Assembly (NCBI GenBank): GCA_025352365.1
Contig: JANXTO010000099.1
Location: forward strand, 34,674 to 98,673
Source of the DNA: Undibacterium sp.
GTDB taxonomy: Bacteria; Pseudomonadota; Gammaproteobacteria; Burkholderiales; Burkholderiaceae_D
Direction of reading: 5' to 3'
Length of the DNA stretch: 64,000 nucleotides
The translations under genes were made by a program, and so were the position numbers. The notes beneath the pieces were generated by a model. That model did not search any database, was not told where the DNA came from, and saw only the letters and a list, made by a program, of their open reading frames with translations. Every line of letters begins with the position of its first letter. The first letter of the stretch is position 1. Positions 36,050 to 45,305 of the stretch are shown piece by piece.

Positions 36050-36337
36050 CTAAGAGATATTTGTGGTGCTTCCTGTACAAACTAGCCAAACGTTCATGGT
36101 TAGACCCCACAACATCCATGCCTCGATCATCATATGGAAATACATTACACCCGCAGATAAATTGATTAGGTGCACTGAACAAAATGGTCGAGGTCTTATG
36201 CTATCGAAATCAACCGCGAGTGCACACCATAAAGCACTTTGAATCAATCTCATGGGTACCTCAAACGCAACGAACTCAGACCCAAACAACCAAAGTAGCT
36301 TATCTATGTTAAAAACTGTATTCGTGATAAGTCCCAT
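36050..36337 (-). CDS. Hypothetical ORF, possibly a cassette gene
   Basis: A 95-codon ORF (MGLITNTVFNIDKLLWLFGSEFVAFEVPM...) with a hydrophobic stretch near the C-terminus. Not recognised. No Shine-Dalgarno and no canonical core site at its start (GATTAGGT about 35 bp upstream is a weak candidate). The case for it is its place in the cassette-like island and the same direction as the two genes below it. It may equally be non-coding. Confidence 0.3.
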   Translation of the reverse strand: MGLITNTVFNIDKLLWLFGSEFVAFEVPMRLIQSALWCALAVDFDSIRPRPFCSVHLINLSAGVMYFHMMIEAWMLWGLTMNVWLVCTGSTTNIS

Positions 36338-36663
36338 AGCTTACGCATCGAGGAAGCTTATGTCTACTGGACCTAATCATGTGTCAAAGTTCGCCCCTAT
36401 GCAGACGCTCAAGAAAATCATTTGACCAGCTCCTAAGGGCACAACCGCGACATTCACGATCTGATGCATCCTGTCAGATCGAGTGACAACTTGCACAGAT
36501 CAGCGCTACAACACAGCGGATGCGGTTTTGCATAAGTCCTGAAATTATTTTGATTTGCGACGGTATCAGCGTATCAGCTTGCTGGTATTCCGTTTCGTCC
36601 GCTACACTAAATCATCCTCCTAAATATCTCCGGGACTTGCTCACATCTGCATCGATTGCCGCT
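36338..36663. other. Gap between the cassette-like island and the DUF1275 gene
   Basis: About 325 bp without coding signal. It should hold the promoter of the DUF1275 gene. No integrase gene and no attI-like site was found here. Confidence 0.45.
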
Positions 36664-37398
36664 ATGCCACTTAGTTATCTCGCTCAACTGACCTCACCCC
36701 AACGCACGGCGCAAGCCAATTTGCATTTAGGTGTTGCCTTAGCTTGTAATGCTGGCGCGGTTAACGCTGGTGGATTTTTAGCGGTGGGGCAATATACCTC
36801 GCACATGACGGGGATCGTCTCCTCAGCCGCAGATGACATTATTTTAGGCCGGCTGATACCCGCATTTGCGGCATTGCTGATGCTTGCTGCGTTTATCTCA
36901 GGATCAGCCAGCACTGCAATCATCGTGAATTATGCCAAGCGCAATACGCCAGACTATATCTACACACCGGTATTACTTTTAGAAGCCAGTTTGCTTTTAC
37001 TATTTGGTCTAGTCGGTACGACATTGCGCCAGCATGAAGTGATCACGGTATCGTTCACCGCGGTATTGTTGTGCTATGTGATGGGATTACAAAATGCGCT
37101 AATTACTAAAATTTCTAACGCAGAAATCCGTACCACGCATGTCACAGGTTTAGTCACAGATATAGGGATTGAATTGGGTAAATTAGTTTACTGGAACTGT
37201 AACAAAACCATCCCCAGTCAATCGGAAGTCGTCGCCAATCGCACTAAATTAAAAATACAATCAATGCTGATCTCGGCATTTTTTATTGGAGGCTTAGTCG
37301 GCGCAGCAGGATTCAAATATCTGGGATTTATTTCTACTTTGCCGCTGGCGATTGCGCTGGTGACTTTATCTTTGGCGCCACGATTTAAATCCTCATAA
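36664..37398 (+). CDS. DUF1275 (YoaK) family membrane protein
   Basis: A 244-residue inner-membrane protein with about six helices, from ATG 36664. The track's 48 extra codons look unlike coding sequence. It contains NAGAVNAGGFLAVGQYTSHMTGIVSS, the family core, and GLQNALITKISNAEIRTTHVTGLVTDIGIELG. The family's function is unknown. The gene stands alone, convergent with prfC, and shares its terminator. Confidence 0.9.
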   Translation: MPLSYLAQLTSPQRTAQANLHLGVALACNAGAVNAGGFLAVGQYTSHMTGIVSSAADDIILGRLIPAFAALLMLAAFISGSASTAIIVNYAKRNTPDYIYTPVLLLEASLLLLFGLVGTTLRQHEVITVSFTAVLLCYVMGLQNALITKISNAEIRTTHVTGLVTDIGIELGKLVYWNCNKTIPSQSEVVANRTKLKIQSMLISAFFIGGLVGAAGFKYLGFISTLPLAIALVTLSLAPRFKSS

Positions 37399-37400
37399 AA

Positions 37401-37432
37401 AAAACCGCCAGTAATTTCTCACTAGCGGTTTT
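37401..37432. terminator. Bidirectional terminator between the DUF1275 gene and prfC
   Basis: AAAACCGCCAGT (37401-37412) and ACTAGCGGTTTT (37421-37432) form a 12-bp stem with one mismatch, A and T tracts at the ends, between converging genes. It can end both. Confidence 0.88.
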
Positions 37433-37452
37433 ACTTAGTTTGCTCGCAGATT

Positions 37453-39111
37453 TCAATCCAGCTTAGCGGCATGCTCACGGGTCGCATGGAACACCACACC
37501 AGGCCAACGTTCTTGTGTCAACTTTAAATTGACACCGGAGGTCGCCAGATAAGCCATATTGCCAGCAGCATCAAAAGCAATATTGCCGCCAGCGCTGGAG
37601 CGTTCAAAATCAGCCAGCATTTTTTTATCGTCGCAAGTAATCCAACGTGCGCTGCTGATGCTGGTGCCTTCAAACACAGCATCGACACCATATTCATTTT
37701 TAAGCCTGCTTGCTACCACTTCAAACTGCAATACTCCAACCGCGCCCAATACCAAATCGCTGCTGACCACGGGCTTAAATACTTGTACCGCGCCCTCTTC
37801 ACCCAACTGCTGTAAACCCTTTTGCAATTGCTTGATTTTGAGCGGATTGAGAATCCGTGCTGTGCGGAAAAAATCAGGTGCGAAGTAAGGAATCCCTGTG
37901 AACTGCAATAACTCGCCCTCAGAAAAACTATCGCCAATTTGCATATTGCCGTGATTCGGCAAACCGATAATATCGCCTGCATAAGCTTCTTCCACCTGCT
38001 CGCGGGAAGACGCCATAAAGGTTACGACCGAAGACACTTTGATCTCGCGGTTCAAGCGTAAATGCTTGAGTTTCATGCCGCGCTCAAAGCGGCCAGAACA
38101 AACCCGCAAGAAGGCGATACGGTCACGGTGAGCGGGGTCCATATTCGCTTGAATTTTAAAAATAAATCCAGTGAACGGCACCTCTTTTGGTGCTATCGAA
38201 CGCACGCTGGCATCACGCTCACGCGGTGCCGGCGCCCAATCCAGCAAGGCATTCAGAATTTCGCGCACGCCAAAGTTGTTGATTGCAGAACCGAAGAAGA
38301 CCGGCGTCTGAACACCTGCCAAAAAATCATCCAGACTAAATGGATGGGAGGCGCCGTGCACCAGTTCCACTTCCATTTTTAACTGTTCAATTTCTAGCGG
38401 GAACATTTCTGCGAGGCGAGGATTATTGATTCCGCTGACGACTTCAAATTCTTGATCGGCACGCTCGCTACCTGGTGTGAAGAGCAAAATTTCATCGCGC
38501 AAAATATGGTACACACCGCGGAAAGTTTTACCCATACCGATTGGCCATGTGACCGGAGCACACTTGATTTTTAATACCGATTCCAACTCATCCAGCAATT
38601 CCAGAGGATCGCGGGTTTCACGATCCATCTTGTTGACAAAGGTGATGATCGGCGTATTGCGCATGCGGCATACATTTAGCAGCTTGAGGGTTTGCTCCTC
38701 CACACCTTTGGCTGCGTCAATCACCATCAAGGCAGAATCAACCGCCGTCAAGACGCGATAAGTATCTTCAGAAAAATCCTGGTGGCCTGGTGTGTCTAGC
38801 AAATTGACGACGTGATCACGATATTCAAACTGCATCACGGAGGATGCGACAGAAATGCCGCGCTGCTTTTCAATCTCCATCCAGTCCGAGGTGGCATGGC
38901 GACCACTCTTACGTGCTTTGACCGTGCCCGCTAACTGAATCGCACCGGAAAACATCAAGAGTTTTTCGGTCAGCGTGGTTTTACCCGCGTCTGGGTGAGA
39001 AATAATGCCAAAAGTACGGCGACGCTCAACCTCGCGGTTAATCAAATCACTGGAAACGGTGACAGAGGGCTGAATTGCTTCAGAATCGGCGGGAGAATTG
39101 AGGTCAGACAC
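37453..39111 (-). CDS. prfC: Peptide chain release factor 3
   Basis: GTPase that recycles RF1/RF2 from the ribosome after termination. Up to 559 residues; N-terminal GTP-binding domain with G1 HPDAGKTT, G3 DTPGHQDF and G4 NKMD, then the EF-G-like domains. The track start is a TTG (39132) without ribosome site. GTG 39111 (giving MSDLNSP..., 552 residues) matches the usual MSDL-type beginning and is preferred, though it too lacks a Shine-Dalgarno. An AT-rich inverted repeat lies upstream. Confidence 0.95.
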   Translation of the reverse strand: MSDLNSPADSEAIQPSVTVSSDLINREVERRRTFGIISHPDAGKTTLTEKLLMFSGAIQLAGTVKARKSGRHATSDWMEIEKQRGISVASSVMQFEYRDHVVNLLDTPGHQDFSEDTYRVLTAVDSALMVIDAAKGVEEQTLKLLNVCRMRNTPIITFVNKMDRETRDPLELLDELESVLKIKCAPVTWPIGMGKTFRGVYHILRDEILLFTPGSERADQEFEVVSGINNPRLAEMFPLEIEQLKMEVELVHGASHPFSLDDFLAGVQTPVFFGSAINNFGVREILNALLDWAPAPRERDASVRSIAPKEVPFTGFIFKIQANMDPAHRDRIAFLRVCSGRFERGMKLKHLRLNREIKVSSVVTFMASSREQVEEAYAGDIIGLPNHGNMQIGDSFSEGELLQFTGIPYFAPDFFRTARILNPLKIKQLQKGLQQLGEEGAVQVFKPVVSSDLVLGAVGVLQFEVVASRLKNEYGVDAVFEGTSISSARWITCDDKKMLADFERSSAGGNIAFDAAGNMAYLATSGVNLKLTQERWPGVVFHATREHAAKLD

Positions 39112-39183
39112 GGTATTGGCCAAATTAAACAAAAGCTGACTAGTTTAACGGGGTTTAGGGTTTGTGTCGAATAAGGAGGATAG

Positions 39184-39215
39184 TTAGAATAAATTGCAGA
39201 ATATTTTTATTCTAA
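39184..39215. repeat. AT-rich inverted repeat upstream of prfC
   Basis: TTAGAATAAA (39184-39193) and TTTATTCTAA (39206-39215), a perfect 10-bp pair with a 12-nt loop, about 75-100 bp upstream of the prfC start. Might be an operator or a weak terminator for the gene to the right. No function is assigned. Confidence 0.5.
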
Positions 39216-39349
39216 TATTTTATGAATACACGGTGACATATTTTTCAATGAGCTATTCCGGCGTGCTAACGAATACTGGTAGTGCCTGATCAATCATGTT
39301 TTTATTATTAACTTGCAATAAATCGGCGTAATAGACTTACTTAAGTAAA

Positions 39350-39793
39350 TTACATCTTTTCATCAATCTTCAAGCGGGGCAAACCTTTCTTTGCAGCATC
39401 CGCACATTGCTGAACTACCCAGGCCTTGGCATCCCCATAATTATCAAAAAATTGAATAGGACAAACGCCTTTGTAGAATTTTTCATACACTGGTTCGATA
39501 AAGTTACGTCCTTCAACATCTTGTTTTGCCACAAACGCACTGCAAACCAAATGACGCTTATCTACTGCAATTTGTGCTCTGTATGCTAGTGTTTCTAAGG
39601 CTTCGCGAGAACACAGCAAAGAATCATGCATAATCCCTACCGTGCCCCAAAGTCCTTTTTCAGAAATTTCTTCGATATGGGGCATCATCGCGTTAAACCA
39701 AGCGTCCAGTAATTCAATATTCCATTGGCCACGCACCTCTGACACCAATACTTGGTCATCAATATAAGTGGTAAAGCTTCCGTGTGGTCGCAT
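39350..39793 (-). CDS. STAS/SpoIIAA-like hypothetical protein
   Basis: 147 residues without signal peptide or membrane helix. It begins MRPHGSFTTYIDDQVLVSEVRGQWNIELLDAWFNAMMPHI and includes WGTVGIMHDSLLCSREALE, a layout like SpoIIAA/STAS-like proteins (a beta-strand start, then alternating helices). No catalytic motif is evident. It stands alone upstream of prfC. Function not known. Confidence 0.6.
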   Translation of the reverse strand: MRPHGSFTTYIDDQVLVSEVRGQWNIELLDAWFNAMMPHIEEISEKGLWGTVGIMHDSLLCSREALETLAYRAQIAVDKRHLVCSAFVAKQDVEGRNFIEPVYEKFYKGVCPIQFFDNYGDAKAWVVQQCADAAKKGLPRLKIDEKM

Positions 39794-40227
39794 ACAGTCT
39801 TTTTTTGCGGATAGAAGAATAAAATTTCAGCAATGCGTACTAATATTCGTAGTATTGCGTGTGGCAGGCATATCTGAAATGAAGCTCGTTATCCGCTTAA
39901 TGGTTTATTGATGTTATTAAGCAATAATTATAAGGAATAACTATCAAGCATCAAACATAAATAAGAAGCTTGCTAGAGTGAGAGATGCAATAAAAGAATC
40001 AGCGAAAAAATAGAAGCGATTCCTAGTACAAGATAATATCGACTCAGATAATCAAATAATTACTAATATCTAGAGTGTATCTTACGTTGGTTCATTCTAA
40101 AAAACTGTCAATGATAGTTAAACTTCTTGCACATATCTTGGTGCAAAAAACGTTTAAAAAAAGCGATTTTCCACATAACAATATTTAAATACAGACGATC
40201 GCATAAACCAGTAGATAAAGGCTTTTG
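39794..40227. other. AT-rich gap before the acyltransferase gene
   Basis: A 434-bp AT-rich stretch. It includes TTGCAC (40127-40132) / GTGCAA (40141-40146), a 6-bp inverted repeat with an 8-nt spacer, about 82-101 bp before the acyltransferase start, perhaps a regulator site. No gene is apparent; the antisense track ORFs (40108-40398) look like shadows. Confidence 0.45.
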
Positions 40228-40946
40228 ATGTTTTATGTAAAACGAGTACAAAAACGGGACGAACTGCAAAAAATATTTGCCTTGCGCTACCAGGTGTATT
40301 GCATCGAAAAATTGTTTCTTGATCCGAAAGATTATCCTTCTGAAACAGAACAAGACGAATATGATGACTCTGCAATTCATCTGGGCGCCTTTGCACACGG
40401 CGAAAATATTGTTGGCAGCCTGCGTTTAGTACGATCGACGAATATGCATTTCCCTATTTTTGATCATTGTGCAGTCAAAGATTTGCCAAAAGATGCATCG
40501 CCGCTAGAGTTTGCGGAAATCTCACGCCTTTTAATCAGCAAAAAAAACGCTCTACCATGCGCCCCGACAAATTAATCGTACCTACAGGCATCGGCGAGCA
40601 ACGCAATGACTTCACTGATTTCGGTATTTCTGACTTATTGATGGAATTGTTCCGGGTGATGTTTTCTTATGCGAAACAGCGTGACATTAAATATTTGCTG
40701 GCTGCAATGGAGCCAAGTCTGATGCGGCTGCTACAACGTTATCATTTTAATTTTCGGCAAATTGGCCCGGCAACTGATTATTATGGACAAGTCATTCCAT
40801 GTATCGCATCGATTGCAGAAATTGAACGACAAGTAGCAGAGAAAAATCGGGATTTTTATCTGCAATTCGCAAAACATCTGAAGGATCCGAGTAGTACATT
40901 TATTGAGGAGACTATGTGGCCTCCAAAAGATTTTTCGCCCTATTGA
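40228..40946 (+). pseudogene. PEP-CTERM/exosortase-associated acyltransferase, split by a frameshift
   Basis: Two overlapping ORFs (frames at 40228-40575 and 40467-40946) together make about 240 residues of a GNAT-like, autoinducer-synthase-like acyltransferase of the type linked to PEP-CTERM/exosortase loci. The N-part has FYVKRVQKRDELQKIFALRYQVYCIEK and EFAEISRLLISK; the C-part has RPDKLIVPTGIGEQRND and FRVMFSYAKQRDIKYLLAAMEPSLMRLLQRYHFNF. They join exactly if one A is added to the A8 run at 40540-40547 (ISKKKRSTMRPDK). So it is a frameshift mutation, a sequencing error, or polymerase slippage. No other PEP-CTERM gene is seen in the window. Confidence 0.75.
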
Positions 40947-41130
40947 AAAACCAAGTGGTGATGGCAGCCTTAGCAAAAAAATGGTTTAATCTTTCGCGCA
41001 GAAAAGAATTCAGAAATACCGCTATTGCGGCTACTACCAACATAACGGCCATCCGCAGCATTCTACGAAGCACCAGACATTGAACTTACTCATATTGCCA
41101 TTACCAATCACTTGGACTCTTTGAAATTGT

Positions 41131-42156
41131 ATGAATAAACATATCAACAAAAAATTAGTCGCTGGCCTGCTAGCTAGCCTGGTTTATTTACCTCAACTGG
41201 CTTTTGCCTGGGGCGCTGACGGGCACCAAACAGTAGGCGCGATTGCCGATACGATGCTGGTCGGGACTAAGGCGGGTGAAAAAGTTAAATCTATTTTGGG
41301 CAATCGCAGTCTGGAGCTAGTATCCGTGTGGGCTGATTGTGCAAAAGGTATCAGCCCTGAAAAAGACTACGCTTACACCGTGCCAGGACGCTATCCAGAA
41401 TGTCAGCCATTTGAAAATCCGGAAGACATCAAGGCACTGGCTGATTTTGTCCGTCGCAATCAAAGCAACTGTAACCCGGCCACGGATGAAGAAAGCTGTC
41501 ACAAACAATATCACTACTCCGATGTGAGCTTGCAGCACGACCACTACAAAACGGGCTATACAGGGACGAGCGATCATGATGTAGTGCACGCGATTCAGGC
41601 AAGTATCGATGTGCTGAGCGGCAAACCGGCACCAGCGCCATTTAGCATTAAAGATCAGCGCGAAGCCTTGGAGTTGCTGACACATTATGTTGGCGATATC
41701 CACCAGCCTTTGCATGTAGGCTCAATTTATCTTGATGCAGACGGTAAAATCATTAATCCCGACGACACGCAATATGACAAAACATCTAATACCATTGGCG
41801 GCAATGCCTTAAATTGCCCTTGTGGTAATTTACATTCGCTGTGGGACGATGTGCCGCTGAATTTTAAGCGCGGCAGGATGAACGAGTCGTTGACGAAAAA
41901 AGCGAAAACTGTTGCCGTAGATGCAGCGCCAATACAAGAATGGCCAGTGCTGTGGGCAGACGAATCGATCCGCAACGCCCGTCTGGTTTTTGGCGGCGCG
42001 CAATTTAGTCAGCGTACACCCAACGTCAAAGGAAATAATTGGTCTATCGCCTTACCGTTAGCATATGAAAAAACCATGTATAACGTCAAAGAAGATGCGT
42101 TGACGAAAGCTGGCGCTCATCTGGCGCAAGTATTGCAAGCCATCTGGCCAGAATAA
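41131..42156 (+). CDS. S1/P1-type nuclease
   Basis: A secreted zinc nuclease, 341 residues, that cuts single-stranded DNA and RNA. The signal peptide ends ...LAFA (cleavage after residue 26), leaving Trp27 as N-terminus; in this family the mature N-terminal Trp is a zinc ligand. WGADGHQTVGAIAD, HYVGDIHQPLHVG and NLHSLWD supply the remaining His/Asp ligands. Likely periplasmic or extracellular nutrient nuclease. It lies after the frameshifted acyltransferase gene, on the same strand, with its own unclear ribosome site. Confidence 0.92.
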   Translation: MNKHINKKLVAGLLASLVYLPQLAFAWGADGHQTVGAIADTMLVGTKAGEKVKSILGNRSLELVSVWADCAKGISPEKDYAYTVPGRYPECQPFENPEDIKALADFVRRNQSNCNPATDEESCHKQYHYSDVSLQHDHYKTGYTGTSDHDVVHAIQASIDVLSGKPAPAPFSIKDQREALELLTHYVGDIHQPLHVGSIYLDADGKIINPDDTQYDKTSNTIGGNALNCPCGNLHSLWDDVPLNFKRGRMNESLTKKAKTVAVDAAPIQEWPVLWADESIRNARLVFGGAQFSQRTPNVKGNNWSIALPLAYEKTMYNVKEDALTKAGAHLAQVLQAIWPE

Positions 42157-42320
42157 TTTTCATCTGAATCACAATACGGCGCTTTTTAGCTCTATGCTAC
42201 AGCGCCTTTAGTTTCAACAGCTATCGCCAGTTATTATCAATATTCACCTGCAGTCCCCAATAGTTCTCGTCCGGCATTTACTTTGATTTTTTCGATACTT
42301 TCCTACTTTCAGGAGCACGC

Positions 42321-44189
42321 ATGTCTTTCACCCCAATCCGCTGGATAAAAAACAGCATTGTTTTTGTCTGGAATGCTCTGGATTTTAGCCGCCGCCTTAT
42401 TCTTAATTTAATCTTGCTGACTCTGATTATCGTGATTGCCGTTGGCATTTTCTCTGGCCCAGGCAAAAAATTGGATGATAAAACTGCGCTGATGCTGACA
42501 TTAAAAGGCAGCCTGGTTGAACAAAACGCCGGTAACGCACGCGATACTTTGCTGGCAGAAGCCCAAGGTACGGCACAAAAAACGATGCAGCTACGCGATA
42601 TTTTGGCGGTGCTGGACAGCGCATCCAAAGACCCAAAGATTACTAGCCTGGTCCTCATGACAGATGAGATGCAAGGCGCAGGTTTGCCGATGTTGCGCGA
42701 AGTCGCTGCGGCGATTGATCGCTTTAAAGCTAGCGGCAAAACCGTAGTGGCTTGGGGCTCCAGTTTTGATCAGCGCCAATATTTTTTAGCCTCGCATGCG
42801 ACTGAAGTGTATATGCATCCAATGGGTAATGTGATGCTGACTGGTTTTGGTCGCTATCGCAATTACTACCGCGATGCGCTCGACAAACTCGGCATCACAG
42901 TCAACTTGATTAAGGTCGGTACTTATAAGAGTTTTGCCGAGCCTTATATCGCCAACGAACCATCGGCCGCAGCAACTGAAGCTGAAAGTTATTTGTATAA
43001 CGCGATGTGGGCAAGTTATACCGGCGATGTAGAAAAAGCCCGTAAATTACCCGCTGGTAGCATCATGCAAGGCATCAACCAATTACCCGATTTGCTAAAA
43101 GCGACTAACGGTGACGCAGCAAAAATGGCGGTCAATGCCAAGCTGTTGGATGGTCTGAAAACCCGTGATGAAATTCGCCAATTAATGATTTCCAAAGGTG
43201 CTCGTGACGATCAGAACAAGAGTTTTAAGCAAGTAGCATTTGACGATTATCTGGCCTCACTAAGACCAAAAATTCTGGGCGATGCCATCGGTGTTGTCAT
43301 CGCTTCTGGCGAGATCAGCGAAGGGATGGCGCCACCGGGAGCGATTGGCGGCCTCTCTACTGCCAACCTGATCCGCAAAGCGCGTGAGGATGACCAGATC
43401 AAAGCAATCGTTCTGCGTGTTGATTCCCCTGGCGGCAGCGCCTTTGGTTCGGAACTAATCCGTCGCGAACTGGAGTTGACCCGTAGTGCAGGCAAACCGG
43501 TCGTGGTCTCTATGGGTAACGTGGCAGCATCTGGCGGCTATTGGATATCGATGGCATCTGACGAAGTGATCGCCGACGCGACCACTGTCACTGGATCAAT
43601 CGGTGTATTCGCTATCTTGCCAACTGCTGACAAAGCCTTAGATAAAATCGGCGTACATACTGGTGGCACAACCACAACCTGGTTGGCGGACGGCTTCAAT
43701 CCGCTACGTCCGCTGGACCCTAAATTTGGTGAAGTGATACAAGCCAGCATCAACCACATCTATGATGATTTCACGACCAAAGCAGCCAAGGCACGCAAAA
43801 CTACGCCAGAGAAAATTGATGCAGTAGCACAAGGCCGTGTCTGGACAGGTCAGCAAGCCAAAGATCGCGGTTTGGTCGACACGGTTGGCACCTATGGCGA
43901 TGCTCTGGCATCGGCAGCCAAGCGCGCTAAACTCGGTGCGGATTACCGCACTGTGTATATTGAGCGCGAGCCATCCAAATTTGATCGCGTCTTCAGTATG
44001 TTTGGTACATCCGTCGCAAAAGCATTTGCTACCGTATTAAACGACCAATTCAAAGTGGCGATTGTCCCGACTGGCCTACCACCAGAATCCGCCATGCAGA
44101 TGGCAAAAGAACTGAGCTGGTTATCTGACATCAATAAAGGTAACAAAGGCTATGCGGCGATGACACATTGTCTGTGCAGCGTCCCTTAA
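42321..44189 (+). CDS. sppA: Signal peptide peptidase SppA (67-kDa type)
   Basis: A membrane protease that degrades cleaved signal peptides. 622 residues: one N-terminal helix (about 25-45) then two tandem SppA/S49 domains. The catalytic Lys203 is in the N-terminal domain (VGTYKSFAEPY) and Ser404 in the C-terminal one (NVAASGGYW), as in E. coli SppA where one Ser-Lys dyad is built from two domains. GGAG precedes the ATG. A strong terminator follows, so it is monocistronic. Confidence 0.96.
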   Translation: MSFTPIRWIKNSIVFVWNALDFSRRLILNLILLTLIIVIAVGIFSGPGKKLDDKTALMLTLKGSLVEQNAGNARDTLLAEAQGTAQKTMQLRDILAVLDSASKDPKITSLVLMTDEMQGAGLPMLREVAAAIDRFKASGKTVVAWGSSFDQRQYFLASHATEVYMHPMGNVMLTGFGRYRNYYRDALDKLGITVNLIKVGTYKSFAEPYIANEPSAAATEAESYLYNAMWASYTGDVEKARKLPAGSIMQGINQLPDLLKATNGDAAKMAVNAKLLDGLKTRDEIRQLMISKGARDDQNKSFKQVAFDDYLASLRPKILGDAIGVVIASGEISEGMAPPGAIGGLSTANLIRKAREDDQIKAIVLRVDSPGGSAFGSELIRRELELTRSAGKPVVVSMGNVAASGGYWISMASDEVIADATTVTGSIGVFAILPTADKALDKIGVHTGGTTTTWLADGFNPLRPLDPKFGEVIQASINHIYDDFTTKAAKARKTTPEKIDAVAQGRVWTGQQAKDRGLVDTVGTYGDALASAAKRAKLGADYRTVYIEREPSKFDRVFSMFGTSVAKAFATVLNDQFKVAIVPTGLPPESAMQMAKELSWLSDINKGNKGYAAMTHCLCSVP

Positions 44190-44280
44190 TAACCGGATGT
44201 AGCACGATGATCTGGCTCGATTTGATTCTGTCTGACTTGATTTGATGTAGCTCTGCCAGAACGAGTAAGGGTAAAAACTA

Positions 44281-44315
44281 AAAAGGGTAAGCAATAAGAT
44301 GCTTACCCTTTTTTT
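44281..44315 (+). terminator. Terminator of sppA
   Basis: AAAAGGGTAAGCA (44281-44293) / TGCTTACCCTTTT (44300-44312) with a T-run, about 90 bp after the sppA stop. Confidence 0.9.
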
Positions 44316-44447
44316 CTTCCAAAATTATATGTATCAGCAGTGAGAATAACTTCGTTTGGCGGCTCTGATAGAAATTCTGGGATAATGCACGGTCTTCACT
44401 AAGATACTTCATTTCTTATCCTGTCTTCTTACTCAAGCATCCACACT

Positions 44448-44966
44448 ATGTTCACACCACCTAGCGCCAGCACCAAGCCCGATTACCAATTACTTGTTCG
44501 CCAAGTGATCAGCATTTTGGAAGGCGAAACCGATCTCACCGCCAACGCGGCACAATTTTCCGCACTGGTTTATGACACCATCGCTGATTTAAATTGGGCA
44601 GGTTTTTATCTGGTAAAGCCGGCCAAAGCATCGGCGCCTGGTGCCAACACAAACAAGCAAGAATTATTGGTCGGCCCTTTCCAAGGCAAAGTTGCTTGCG
44701 CCCGGATCGCATTTGGCAAAGGTGTTTGCGGTACATCAGCAGCAGAACGCAAAACAATACTGGTACCCGACGTGCATGCATTCCCTGGCCATATCGCCTG
44801 TGACTCGGCATCGAATGCGGAGATCGTTATTCCCGTGATCAAGCATGGTGAATTATTTGGCGTGTTCGACATCGACAGCCCAAGCGTGAACCGGTTTAGC
44901 GCAGAAGATCAGCAAGGATTAGAGGCTATGGTTGCGGCGTTTGTCGATGCGACGGATTTTAGCTAA
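44448..44966 (+). CDS. msrC: Free methionine-(R)-sulfoxide reductase (fRMsr, GAF domain)
   Basis: Cytoplasmic GAF-domain enzyme that reduces free Met-R-sulfoxide. 172 residues with the three conserved cysteines: Cys84 (GKVACARI), Cys94 (GKGVCGTSA) and Cys118 (HIACDSASNAEIVIPV). A short Ala/Gly/Thr-rich insert (about 60-70) sits between the first strands. No strong Shine-Dalgarno at ATG 44448. It ends with its own terminator. Confidence 0.93.
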   Translation: MFTPPSASTKPDYQLLVRQVISILEGETDLTANAAQFSALVYDTIADLNWAGFYLVKPAKASAPGANTNKQELLVGPFQGKVACARIAFGKGVCGTSAAERKTILVPDVHAFPGHIACDSASNAEIVIPVIKHGELFGVFDIDSPSVNRFSAEDQQGLEAMVAAFVDATDFS

Positions 44967-44994
44967 GGCTGAAATAGCTGTCTGTATAAAATCT

Positions 44995-45041
44995 AAACCC
45001 AGATTTTCCATTGGGATTTGAGCTAATGGAAATCTGGGTTT
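44995..45041 (+). terminator. Terminator of the fRMsr gene
   Basis: AAACCCAGATTTTCCATT (44995-45012) / AATGGAAATCTGGGTTT (45025-45041), a 17-bp stem with one bulged base, starting 28 bp after the stop codon. Confidence 0.85.
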
Positions 45042-45102
45042 ATTTGTCTGCAACTATCTAAACTGTTCTACGCTATTTCAATATATCTCAAAATAGAAAA
45101 AC

Positions 45103-45190
45103 AATATACTGGGTAGATGTATCATAATTAGATGCCGTATTGCCCAATGATTATTTGGACGACTCATAAAAATTAGCGCATACTCCCCAT
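45103..45190 (+). repeat. Palindromic interspersed element, copy D (degenerate)
   Basis: Begins AATATACTGGG and carries TATTGCCCAATGATTATTTGGAC in the centre, aligning with copy C. Its right end is not GGGAGTATATT but GCATACTCCCC, in the opposite sense; copy E has the same variant end. It lies between converging genes (fRMsr and the acyl-CoA ligase). Confidence 0.65.
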
Positions 45191-45305
45191 AATCTACTTG
45201 ATAGATATCCAGATCAAGCTTGCAGAATGTTTTTAAATCCAGCGTTGAAATTAAGTTTTAGAATGCGGTTTAAAAGCATGCGTCTCAAAATTCCAAACGC
45301 TGAGC

